Shown here piece after piece: positions 50,419 to 61,080 of a stretch of DNA of 64,000 bases. Numbering within the stretch: the stretch's first letter is position 1; each line of letters begins with the position of its first letter. The stretch is taken from contig JARGSG010000205.1 of NCBI GenBank assembly GCA_030374805.1, forward strand, positions 1 to 64,000. The letters are read 5' to 3'. This stretch comes from Gracilaria gracilis. Its lineage: Eukaryota > Rhodophyta > Florideophyceae > Gracilariales > Gracilariaceae. Position numbers and translations under genes: made by a program. Under the pieces are notes generated by a model. The model worked only from the letters and a program-made list of their open reading frames with translations, was not told the DNA's origin and did not search any database.

Positions 50419-53210
50419 TACCACCGACGGTAGATCTCTTCTGGTTTTGACACAAGAAGCGCACCTACCCACATAGGTGTAGACATCATGAGCCATCAGT
50501 GGCCAGTAGAACTCTCTCCTCAAGGTTTAATACATCCTGGTGCCTCCCGGGTGGCCCGCAAGAAATGGCATGTGGCCTACTTGGAGTACGCGTTGCCGGA
50601 GAGATTCCGGGACCACCTTTTGAAGCATCCCATCCAGCGGCGAACGACTTACCAGGTATCCCTCATGGTCTACATCGAACTGTGATTGTTTCAGCCCTAC
50701 AGTCTCGGCTGGTGATTTTCAATAACGGTCGGTAGCTTGCTCTCTCAGGAACTCCTCTTTGGTTAGTGGGAAATGTTCTTCTTCTATAGCGAGTGCGCAC
50801 TCTTCCCCCTGGAGTTGAAGTTCTTCATCGAGTAGCTCTTCGTCGTCCATAAAGGTCCCCGTCAGAGCTCCCTCAGTTGTGGTGTCCGGTTCGCTGAGTT
50901 GGACGGTAAAACATGTAATGTCATCTTCCAGTGGCGCATCTTCCACCCTTCGGTGTTGAATCGCGAAAGAGCGTCGGCTCGTGTTTTATCCCTGGGCGGT
51001 ATTGCACGTCATATTCAAACTCTAGTAGGCGTAACCTCCATCTCCCCAGTCGTCCCGAAGCGTCTCCCAAGCCCAGAATCCACTTCAGGGCATCATGTTC
51101 GGTCCGTAAGGTAAACTTAGCTCCATATAGGTAGGGCCGAAGCATGAGCATGCTCCATACCACCGCCAGACATTCTTTCTCCGTGACGGTGTAGTTTTGT
51201 TCTGTGTTGGTAAGAGCTCTACTCCAGTAGCCAATTGGTAACTTCGTTCCGTCCTCCTGTTCTTGCATTATGTAGCACCCAATTTGGGCTGCTGAGGCGT
51301 CGGTGTCAAGGGTATAGGGGAGGCCAGCTTTCGGTAATGCCAGTACTGGTGGCGAGAGAAGTGCTGCCTTCAACTTCTGGAAGGCCTCGGTCTCGTCCTC
51401 TTCCAGGTATTCGAACTGATCTGGCTGCCCCTTTTGTAGCTTACGGTTAAGGGGGGCTGCAATCTTGGCCAACCCTTTGATGAACCGACGGTATACGTTA
51501 CATAAACCAATCAAGGACCGGATATCCGTTTGGGTTTGGGGAATACGAGCCTCCTGGACCGCTCGGATACTTCGTCTCGTTACCTCAAGGCGCCCTGGGC
51601 TATTCATGTGTCCCACGTATTCCACCTTCCGGTCAAAGAAGACGCACTTGCGTAATTTCAGTGTTACTCCTGCATTACGTAGAAGACTAAACACCGTTCG
51701 CACGTGGTTAAAATGTTCTTTCACCGTTCGGGAGTAGATAACCACATCGTCAATGTATACCAGGGCGGTTTGCCATTTGACCTTCGAAAGGATGATTTCC
51801 AGGGCCCATTAGAAAGTTGCTGGCGCATTACGTAATCCAAACGGCATTCGTAGGAAACGGTAAATTCCTGCATGGCATGTGAATGTTGTTTTTTCGCGAT
51901 CCTCGTCCTGTATGTCCACCTGCCAGTACCCACAGTTGGCGTCTAATGTAGTAAACACCTTAGCGTCCCCTGATGAGTCTATGCACTTATCCATTCTGGG
52001 TATGGGGTAGGAATCGCGAACCACCAGGGGGTTTAGTTTCCTGTAGTCAACGCAAAACTGCATTCTTGTATCCCCTTTTTTCTGAGCGAGGACCATGGGA
52101 CTCGCCCGTTCAGCCTGTGCGGGTTCGATTACCCCCTCTCGAAGCATTCTGTCTACTTCGTTCTGTATAACCTCTCGGGCCTTGTGACCAGCCCTATAAG
52201 GTTGTTAATGTACCGGTCTGGATCCAGGGACCAAGTCGATACGGTGTTGCTTGGCTTTAATGACGCCGAGGCGTCCCGACCACATGGAACTGAACGGCTC
52301 CAGCACTTCGAGGACTTGTTTCTTAACGGATTTATTCTCGAGGCCGATGTTGACCTCGTCTTTCCAGCTGTTCATTTTGTTCAGCTCCCTAGTTCGTTCT
52401 TCTGCGTTAGCCAATTCCTCTTGGTTTTCGTTAGTTATATTGTCTCCCCCCCTCCTTAGCGGCGACGTCCTCGTTCGGCCCACGTGGGTTAATGAGAAAT
52501 ATGCTGCCTGGTGCTGGTAGGGCGAGTCCAATAACGGTATTTTTAGGTAGTTTAACCGTGTAGTTACTGAAGTTACTGATATATACCAGAAATGGTAGCG
52601 ACGGTACGTTGTCTACAATTCCGTTTGCCATCATGGTCAAATGGCGTTCCAATACCCGCGGGTGGTTTTGTAAGGTTAGCAGACCCGGTCGGTCGCATGT
52701 TACTTTCACCACCACTTGGTGCATTGGGGGTATTTTGACGGCTTTGGCTAGTCGTACCTTACTGGATACTGTTGCCGATGGGCTCTCCCTCTGGTCCAGA
52801 GTTGGGGATTGGTGTCGTCCGATTATGGCAACCCTCGGACCTTGATAGAAGACAACTGCCTTTGCGCGTGGCAGTATTGCCCTCACATGGTTGTCAATAA
52901 AGGTTGTTCCAAGGATACAATCTGTGGCTAGGTGATTGATGACGATGAACCGTACTCTAGCTTTTAGCTGTCCAATGTCTACCATTAGGTCGAGAATACC
53001 ACGTATAGAAATCGGGCGGTTATTTGCATCGACCAGTGGGTTCCGGAGGGAGCACCGACGTATCTTGTCTAGGAGGCTTTGTGGGAGTAACTTCGCGTTC
53101 ACCAAATTTGGTCCGGCACCTGTATCAAGGACTGATACGCATGAGGCGAGTTGGTTATTACTGAACTCAAGGGTGATGTTTACCTTGCAGTTGTCTGCTT
53201 TAGGAAGCAT
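50419..53210 (-). pseudogene. Copy B pol: protease, RT, RNase H and integrase zinc domain
   Basis: Minus-strand order: protease (52431-53210, VSVLDTGAGPNLVNAKLLP), RT N-part (51809-52147, CVDYRKLNPL, TLDANCGYWQVDI, RMPFGLRNA), RT C-part with RNase H (50921-51745, DTDASAAQIGCYIMQ, TLRTEHDALKWILG), spacer, then the HHCC zinc-binding domain of integrase ending CASCVKTRRDLPSVV at 50419. It is disabled by at least three frame changes (near 52430, 51750 and 51000) and a TAA inside the zinc domain near 50530. The integrase resumes at 41991 beyond the TIR segment. The gene was probably decaying already, since damage lies outside the insertion. Confidence 0.9.
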
Positions 53211-55476
53211 ATCGTCTCCGTTTGGTTTCTGTCGTCACTTGGATCGGCAACCCTTTGGTAATCATCCATACGAAAACCAGTTAAAACTGGCTGGCCTTCC
53301 GAAGGAGCCGGTCGGCAGCGGCCTAAGTGCCGACCTTTAGGTGTTTTCCACCTTTTGGGAGTGGCCAGCTCCCAGTTGAGAAGCTTGACCCTGGACCTCA
53401 GAGGCGGAAACCAGATTGACCGTTTGGGCTCCATTGGGATTGGGGACGGGTGTTTCCTCTCGGTTTCCCCAGCGTTGCATGGCTGGCCCGAAAACGTCTT
53501 GGTGGTTGCTCTGCCTCGCTTTAAGTAAAGCGGCACGTGCTGGTGGTGCTACATTAGGGCACACCGTAGCCAGATGGTGGGGTGATAGGCACAGCCAGCA
53601 GAGGAAGTTTCCGGTGGCGGGATTTCGGAATGTCATGGACAGCGAGCGCAGGCCGGGCGGTGGTCCAGGGACCGTGGATTGCCTGTTAAGGGCCGTGTGC
53701 TATGTACTCTGCGGGCTGTGTGGCGTATAATGAGGTACTGCCAACTGCTCACCGGCGATCGGTTCTGACGTCATCGTCGGCGGAACACTCGGCGTCGACG
53801 GGTCTGTGGTTGACCAGTTGGACGGTGTCGAGACCCCATTGTGGTAGCCCGTTCCAACTATGTTAATCCCCGTACCTGCCGGCGTTGCTCCCTGTGCCGT
53901 CTCCTTTGAGGATTAGTCCATCTCCAATACCTTTCGGCGCGTCTTGTCTTTCGTCCTTAGCGGCTTAGGTGTCGAGGCCGAGAGTCTCTTTCCAGCTCGG
54001 TGTGTATCCCCTAAAGCTTGTGCATGTCGAGCGAGTCCATTGTAGTCTACTTTCCGGTTGGTTGACAAGTAGTTTCTCACTTGGGCCTTTATGGACTGGT
54101 CAAAGTTGTCGGCCAGCATTGACTTCAGCCTGGCAGTGGTGAATACATTACCGCATCTGGAGGCCATTGCGAACAACGACTTCGCGAATTCCGTCTCGGT
54201 TTGTCCGGACCTCTGACGGTAGTTGAGAACTTCTCTTGCATCCTGCTGTGCAGCAGTGTAGCCGCTTGTTCTTTGAGGTAGAACTGAAAGAGCCACATTG
54301 ATGCGCCTTCCGAAAACCCATTCTGGTCACATGCGATCTTAAACCTCTGCAGGAAGTCTATGATAGCGATAGGGTCGTCACCGCTGAAGGTCGTATCTCC
54401 CATTTGGAAAGTAAGCCGCTTGTGCTGCTGAGTTATTTTCTGAGCCACTGAACTAGTGTACTCAGAGCTTCTGTTCACTAACCCATAGGTTCTACAGTCA
54501 ACCGCTTTAGTGAACAGATCATTGAGCGGTTGCATTACCTGCAGGTCATTGTCCGCATCCGTATCGGTTTCTGAGTCCGAAGTCTCATACCGTTTGGCTT
54601 TCCCTTTTCGAGATTTCTTGGCCTTTCGGTTGTTGTTCTTCCTTTTCCTTCTACCTCGACGGCCATTGTCATGCCACGAGTCCGAATCAGTGTCGGAGCT
54701 CGAAGAGTCCGGGTCAGACCCATGACCCTTCTTCTTCCTTCTATTTGTCTTCTTCTTACCTTTTGGTCTTCGTCGCGGCTCATCCTCCGCGTCAGACGAA
54801 TCACCACCATCATGACTCCTCTTCCTGTCGTCCTGTATGGCTTTACCCGTTGGTTCTGGGAGGTATATAATCCTCGGGCCCTCACTCCTGCGAGGGTCTG
54901 CCCTTCCCGGATGGGGGTCAATCAGCTTCTCACCAATCGGTTTAAAAGAAAGATTGGGTTGGACCGTCTTCGTCGCTGTATAAACCTAAGCGTTTCCCGT
55001 ACCGATTGGTGTTTTAACCGGCGTGGCTGCGATGTCCTGTAGTGGCACCACTTGGTGCTTCTTCAGTGACTCTTGCACCATTTGGTCTATGTATCCCCGA
55101 GCGTCCTGCTCGATGAAATGCAACACCAATGCGGGCATCCTATCGGATAGGTCCACTGCAGCTCTTTATGCAACCATACGGGTGATCGCCTCCAGGTCCA
55201 GAGGTGGAACTACTATCGTTGGTTTCTCGTCATTTAACACCATGGGGTCAGTATCGCCGCTAGCCTCTGACAGTACCGGAGGGTGATATAGTACCGATTG
55301 GCTCGCCGGGGGAGCGGCCTCTATAGCCGTGGGCTCCCCGTCATCAGCGTGGTCCATGGTGGAATTATGAGGTAGTAATTCCTCGGGGCTATCCAGGATG
55401 GGTCTAGCGTGTGAGGAGGGGCCCACGCCTCATCCTCGGCTAGATGATCGTCTGGTTTGAACAGGGTTCGTCGACA
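53211..55476 (-). pseudogene. gag: Copy B gag, broken
   Basis: A homologue of the intact copy-A Gag, with the same zinc knuckle (CWLCLSPHHLATVC, in 53337-53636) and capsid segments QMGDTTFSGDDPIAIIDFL (54125-54535) and ASRCGNVFTTARLKSMLAD (53913-54296). The reading is spread over at least four pieces by frame changes, and a stop lies near the N-terminus (about 55430). The KR-rich basic stretch seen in copy A is also present, in the other frame near 54560-54830. Confidence 0.85.
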
Positions 55477-55606
55477 TATCCAATTGGTCAATTGATGATT
55501 AAGTAAATCGCTTTCCAGTGATAGTCAGACTCTGATCGGTATTCTAATTCCACTTCCTTCCTTTCAAAACTTCTTCTCGGGCCAATTGGTGATTCCACAA
55601 TTTCTA

Positions 55607-55619
55607 GGTAGGGAGACCA
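55607..55619 (-). promoter_or_regulatory. Primer-binding site, copy B
   Basis: Minus-strand TGGTCTCCCTACC, three bases from the LTR end, as in copy A. Confidence 0.65.
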
Positions 55620-55622
55620 AAA

Positions 55623-56127
55623 TGTGGTATAACAGCAGGAGCTGTGTCCAATTGGGTAGTTCGTGTAAACGCGTTGCTAGGGAGCGCGCGTGGGCTCGAC
55701 CTAGAAGGCAGGATAAAGGATACTGAGGGGTGTGTGGCAGACCCTACCACTGGGGGCGCGAGATAGCAGCTGGCTAGACCGTAACCGTTAGGTTGATCCC
55801 GTGGACGGCGCGCAGCGTGCTAATAAAGCCTGACTAGTCCAAGCTAAACCACGCGGTTGACTGTAGGGACCAGGTGGACGTAGACTTAGCCAGAAGGTGC
55901 TTGAATTTACAATATAGTCAAGGAGGGAGCGCCACGATCACCTTAAGGGTGAACGGGGCGCGACCTCCAGCGTGGCACCCACGTGGGCCACGTTGAGGTG
56001 CCACCTGCCGAGTGCACCTCAGAAAATATCTACTCTATCTGCTACTGTAGTTTCTATCCTATCGGTCTATCCACCTATTCCATTAAAGGTCGGACACCCA
56101 CGTGGCGACTCCGCTCACTATACCACA
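55623..56127 (-). repeat. 5' LTR of copy B
   Basis: 505 bp, direct repeat of 36741-37245, TG...CA, followed by the target copy GTCTT at 56128-56132. Confidence 0.93.
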
Positions 56128-56132
56128 GTCTT

Positions 56133-56705
56133 CACGAGAGCGATATACTTCGCGACATTCTCGGGCGTGACAGCTTCGAGGCGTTCGTATTCCATCATGC
56201 GCACCGGCATATACCTGAGATCATTTCGTAAGATGAAAGATTCAACCCACTGCAATGAAAGCCGGTTATCTTTGAAACGAATATCCATCTGGCGAACAGC
56301 CGGCAGCAAACGAACAAAGTGTTGAACGAGTTCTCCAAGACCCTGTTTCGTTAACAGTGTGTTTTGCGACACAAAATATTGAACTGCGTCAACCAAGCGG
56401 TTTTCTTTGCCTTCTTTCAGGGCACGAGGGCGACCACGGGTCCTCAGAGAGATGATCATGTCCGTGTGCTCAAGCGGGTCTTCTTGGCTGTGGCGCGACA
56501 ACCAGTTAAGGTACCAACGACGGAGACGATGAGACGGAATGTTGTACCGCATTTCAAGCTCATCGTAGAACGTAGCTTTTTTGAAGCGGTCAAAAAGAGC
56601 ACGTTGGATGCTCTCGTAAAAAGTACTGCTACTGTTGACATTCATGGTAGAAGAGTTGGATAAGGATCGAATGCGTGGGAGAGACGAAAGCAAAAGACTG
56701 CACAC
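56133..56705 (-). pseudogene. Pogo-like transposase, N-terminal half
   Basis: About 190 codons are open from the ATG at 56705 to the copy-B junction. A helix-turn-helix DNA-binding region (YDELEMRYNIPSHRLRRWYL) is followed by RTRGRPRALKEGKENRLVDA, typical of the linker before a CENP-B-type second HTH, and then SLQWVESFILRNDLRYMPVR. The remaining gene continues at 36735. This half has no stops. Confidence 0.75.
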
Positions 56706-58108
56706 GGTTTGTGGTTTCTCGCATGTCTCTTTGTATTGACATTAGAATGCTGTTATACTGCAGGAAGTGCGGTCTAATAGCGCCGTTGATGGTTGCTGTG
56801 GGCTTTCTAACCCCGCATGTAGGGTCGTTTATGAATGTGTGTACAGAGTTCTCAACATTCGCTGGGATCCTAAACGGTTCGTTCTTTGTCTGTTTTTTAT
56901 TAAAAGAGTCTATGTGTGATTGCGTTTGTCTACGTTCGCGTACGTGGTAGTAGATATTGCTGCTATGCATAAAGAGGTTAATCAATATGATTCTTTGGTG
57001 GAGTTTGGTCTGCAAATTGGAATTGATGCCGCAAAGTGGGGATGGGGTGTGTTTGGGAGAAGTTGGAGTATGGGTTCTTATAAACTACGTTGTGCGTGAA
57101 CATTTCACAAGCGGTTTGCATATCAGCAAGAAATGTCTGTGAGTGGTCGATGTGCGTAACTTAATTGTGGTGTTCAGTAGACAGCCGTGTCGCAATCAGA
57201 ATGGCTTGAGTAGAATCACCAATGTGGTTTACCTCTGATGATTTGAGAAAAGCCTTTAGTAGGCTTGTTGCCTCATTTTGGTTTTGATCAAACAGGTGTT
57301 TCGGTGTTTCTGCTTTCGGGCCATCTTGAACAATATCATTCCACTGACCTGCTTTCTCTCTAACTTTGGTCTTTGTCGAGTGGTAAATCTTATTCAAAAA
57401 TTCAATCGAAGGCTAAGACAAGGACAACGCATAACTATAATTCTAGAGGGGGAGTCAATTGAGAGCATTGCGCGTAGGAAGATTTATGACGAAGGCTTTT
57501 GGCTTCGGAAAAGTCCTTTTGACGAAATTCGTTGTTTAGAGTGTCGTATTTGAAACGACGATTAATAGTTTTGGAGATTATTAAGAATGTAGACAGTTAC
57601 CTTAGCCATGCTCCAGGAACCGTTCTTAAAGCTCAAATTGGACACTTTTTCAAAAGTTTGAGTTTATTTCAAAAGTGAGCGAGTTTGACTCTCCGCTAGC
57701 CGTTTCAACCGCGTTCTTACCGGCTTCTCCGTCTAAATGCAGACGTTCAAAACTCTTCACCGACAAAGGCCCCGCAAAAAAGTCCGCACGACCACGAACA
57801 AGCCCACTTTTGCAACCCGGCCAATAGATTGACTCTACAAACAGAACCGACTCTACAACATTGCCAATAAGCTCTCCCCTAACCTTTTATGCCGTCTAAG
57901 CCGGCAACAACGCAGTAGAGAAAAAAGTGCTCCACAAAAACACCAACTGGGTTTTCCGTTTCCGCTTTGCAGTTTGCAGTAAATGCCAGCATATGTTTGC
58001 AATTTCTTACGCCTTCTGTAGTCTTTTTACGTTTGTTGCAACTCTTTTGTTGTGCGTTCGCCCTTTGCGTCCTTTTCTTAATTCCCCCAGCCTCCCGCTG
58101 CTCCACTT
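56706..58108. other. Non-coding right arm of the pogo-like element
   Basis: 1.4 kb with no recognised gene, between the transposase start and the candidate right terminal repeat. It is longer than usual for pogo elements, so another insertion or host DNA may be included. Confidence 0.4.
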
Positions 58109-58829
58109 CTAAGGTGACATAGGGCACTTTCTCATTTTTCTTTGCTTGCTTTTGCTTGTACTTTTAGACTATTTAAACTACAGTTTAAAGCTCCGTCAGT
58201 GCCTTCCAATTCTATGCAAAGGACTTTGCATTTGCAACCACAGTTGGAGATAAATCCTTTTCTGTATGGGGAGAAGCAAAGCAATTCATTATTATTCTTT
58301 GGGCAATGGTAGCGTTTTGCAGCCGCTTTGTAAACTATTTTACTTTTTTTGACTTATCCATCGAAGATTTAAAGATATATTTCGCTGTGTCCAGAACATT
58401 GCCGTCTTTTCTGCGTAGCTGACTTGCAAACCCTCTCGGTGATAATATGGATCCCATTGACAGAAAGTGTTCTCAGTTCGCCCTTCTTTGGTTTAAAGCG
58501 TTCCGAAAATGTCGGTTAGAATGAAAAAGAGCCTGTCAACTTAAAAAATGCTCTTATTACGGGCACTTTGATCATTTGATGTGCGCAAATTGCGCGGGCA
58601 AATTTAACTTCTTTGTTCTGGTTTCAGGAATGATAGATTTGTCGAATGCGTCTCAAAAATGTCTTAAGTATTCTTTGAAAGCTTTTTTATTCTTTTCTCA
58701 CAAGTTTGTAGAAAATTTGAGTGGCTTGTTGGCCTTATCACAAAAAAGCAGTTCTTACCCACCTATTTGACTCCCCACTCAAAACCTTTGCAGAATAAAT
58801 ATCCATTTATTGGTAAAAAATGAGATTGT

Positions 58830-59650
58830 TACTCTAGGAAGTGCTGGCGGACGAAGGTATTAACATGCTTGATGAATGCAACCAGAAGATCAATTTTCAT
58901 CGACTCATGCTCCCTGCACTTTATGACAGCATTCTCTGGCATCCATTTTCGTCCTCGAAAGGGCTTGCAAATATCGTTACTTTTGTAATAGACCTCCGAA
59001 AGTGGCTCCAACCAGCTGGAGATCACATTCTTTCCAGCGATTATAAAACAAAGAAGCTTTTAACCCAGAGGTAGAAAAAACCACTACGGCAGTTCTGTGG
59101 TTATCAACCCCTTGCAATTTCTGTGCGACCCGGCTTCACCGTGCTTGGATAAAGCGTCGCCGTATAACTTCACGGATTTACCTAATGTCGAATCGACTGC
59201 GGTTTCGTGCATATTCCATACCCTTCTTGTTTCTGTTATTATACAATCATTTACGGTACCTAGTTTACCAACGACGTCGAAGATCCTTTCCACGTGTTCG
59301 TATTTCTAGCGCTTCCGTTTGGCGTTTTCTTTGTGGTAAAATGTTTTATAAGAAATTTTCCAGTGGCGTGCTCGAAAGGAACGGACATCATCTTCTGATG
59401 GAACGTCATTTTTCTATCCACGGCAGTTGTCTCCAGCGATGTGCGCCATCACTTTCTTCAGAGTGTCATTATCGGCAGTAAAACAGCGCTCGGCAGCCTC
59501 GAGCATGCGAGCGACAATCATCCGTTCCTCACCCGGTGTGAGCACAGTACGCTCTCCCCCTTGGAATTGTTAAAGATCTCCAGTTTGGTGCTGCATTGCT
59601 GCGTTATCGTTTGGTTATCGTTTGCAGCTAACCGCTTTTTCCAATTGTAG
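58830..59650 (-). pseudogene. Second pogo/jerky-like transposase remnant
   Basis: Minus-strand pieces 59084-59293 and 58829-59026 read as one DDE_1 transposase: RRVWNMHETAVDSTLGKSVK is the first catalytic-aspartate region (here NMHET instead of NMDET), and PLSEVYYKSNDICKPFRGRK with ECREH-like sequence follows in another frame. Upstream, at about 59290-59650, residues like MRAMLEAAERCFTADND suggest its DNA-binding part. Many stops; a different element from the one split by copy B. Confidence 0.55.
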
Positions 59651-59699
59651 ATGGGAGACTTGCTTAGTGCGGTATGGGCACTTATATGGCGGATTGAGT

Positions 59700-60261
59700 A
59701 CTTTCTAGTTTATTTCTTAACACTGACATCGCTATCTCTTTCATTTGGCACCGATGCTCCGCTTTCTGCTTGTTTCGTTTTGTTCGTATAGCTTGGCGTC
59801 TCATTGAGAGAGCCATGGTCAACCTCTGTGTTTGAAAACTAGTCTCAGGACTAGCTCTGGGTTATGATGGCATAGCAATAAAGGAAGCTTATCAAGTTTC
59901 CGAGGTATACTACAATTAGGTTTATATACGGTATAAGTGCGATTTGTTTGAACGTGGCGCGTTTTTGAAATCAATCTCTTCGTCTCAGTGAGACGATTCC
60001 ATCTAGTTGAATAAGTTAAAGAACTGACGAATAGGTGAGGAGATAGGTCCTTCTCAATGACCAATTCCAGAACCGACCTTTTTCCGGAATGAGCCTTTTG
60101 GGAACGGTACTTATCGTAGTATCTCTGAGGTCCGCAGAGAGCAAAAGGCCACAAAACGGACCAAGAAACCAGTTTTTATTGCTGTAATGGTACTGTGAAA
60201 CCACGATAGATCCACGAACATTTATATAGTGCAAACCAGTAAACTGTCACTTTTTTAACAT
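59700..60261. other. Stretch without recognised gene
   Basis: Lies between two transposase remnants. Nothing coding recognised. Confidence 0.4.
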
Positions 60262-61080
60262 TCAATACCCCGCAGCAGCTCCTTCCTTCTCGATGACAGA
60301 CACTAGAAGACCTGGCATCGAACAATACAACTTTCTTTTGTAGTCATCGCTTATACTATACAAACAATCGACGCCTTTCCTTCTCAAATATTCAACGTTG
60401 TTAAACTGTACCCCACCACCGTATACATTTCTGAAATACTTGCCCTATTCATTTTTAATTGCATGAAGATCGGCCGACTTCGCCGGCCAGTCTGAAACGT
60501 CAATATCATGATCTTGAAGCCACATTTTTGTATGATTTAAGCTATAAATAGAAACTTCATTATTCATTAAGTTACTTCTTTTAAAGCAAGCATTGGCGGC
60601 AAATGGTAGCAAGATTCGCTCCAAAGTTGGAGAGTACTTAACCGAACCTTACTTACCTTCCAATAAATCCGAATTGCTTATACCCCAATACGAAATGTCT
60701 GCCCTAATCATCAGAAAACCACCACCCTGCGTTCTTTTAAAGAATCTCTCCGGTGAGGTTCGTATGTCTTGTTAGTAGCAAGCGAGTCCATTAGTTCCAT
60801 CCAAGTTAAACTTCTTCTCATCGCTTAAGATGATTTTATCCACTTCATAGCGCCGAAGGAAAGCTTTTTTCGAGCTCAATTAAACCAATTTTGCTTTTCT
60901 ATTCATAAAAATACCACGCGGCATTCGTTGATAACTCAAGTAAGGTGGAAACTACGATTTTTGTTGAACATGACGAACGGAGACGTCAAGACTGCACGGC
61001 TTTTTCAGGTTGGCGGCACTGCATCGTGTTGTTGTGGAACAACGCCTTTTGCGGGAAAAGCGCAACACACGAAGACGTAT
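60262..61080 (-). pseudogene. Tc1/mariner transposase remnant
   Basis: Read from about 61080 downward: CSLDVSVRHVQQKS (HTH and recognition helix), FPPYLSYQRMPRGIFMNRKA, then KIILSDEKKFNLDGTNG with the first catalytic aspartate, FLMIRADISYWGISNSDLLE, and WLQDHDIDVSDWPAKSADLH leading into the third catalytic region (SPDLNPIEN-like, here altered). It ends MPGLLVSVIEKEGAAAGY and a stop at 60262. Several stops, a changed second aspartate region and a lost glutamate show it is dead. Terminal repeats were not found. Confidence 0.8.

Larger units (their letters stand above)
36741..56127 (-). mobile_element. Ty3/gypsy chromodomain retrotransposon, copy B, complete but interrupted
   Basis: Bounded by two direct LTRs of 505 bp each (36741-37245 and 55623-56127) and flanked by the 5-bp duplication GTCTT (36736-36740 and 56128-56132), which proves that the whole 19,387 bp is one insertion unit. 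Internally on the minus strand: PBS, broken gag, protease, RT, RNase H, integrase, chromodomain. The integrase is split by the 8,427-bp TIR segment 41992-50418, so the original element was about 11 kb. An antisense reading frame fills 37708-40520 between the chromodomain and the 3' LTR. Related to copy A by gag, protease and RT. Confidence 0.92.
35646..58128 (-). mobile_element. Degraded pogo-like DNA transposon, interrupted by copy B
   Basis: A DDE_1 (pogo/Tigger/jerky-type) transposase is split into 56133-56705 (N-terminus) and about 35990-36735 (catalytic part), exactly at the GTCTT target duplication of retrotransposon copy B. Candidate terminal repeats are AGTCCCCGAAATCACCTTAG at 35647-35666 and an imperfect inverted partner at 58109-58128 (16 of 20 bases match). 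Taking out the 19.4-kb retroelement and one target copy leaves about 3.1 kb, a normal pogo size. The transposase frames contain stops and shifts, so the element is dead. The terminal repeats are the least certain part. Confidence 0.6.
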
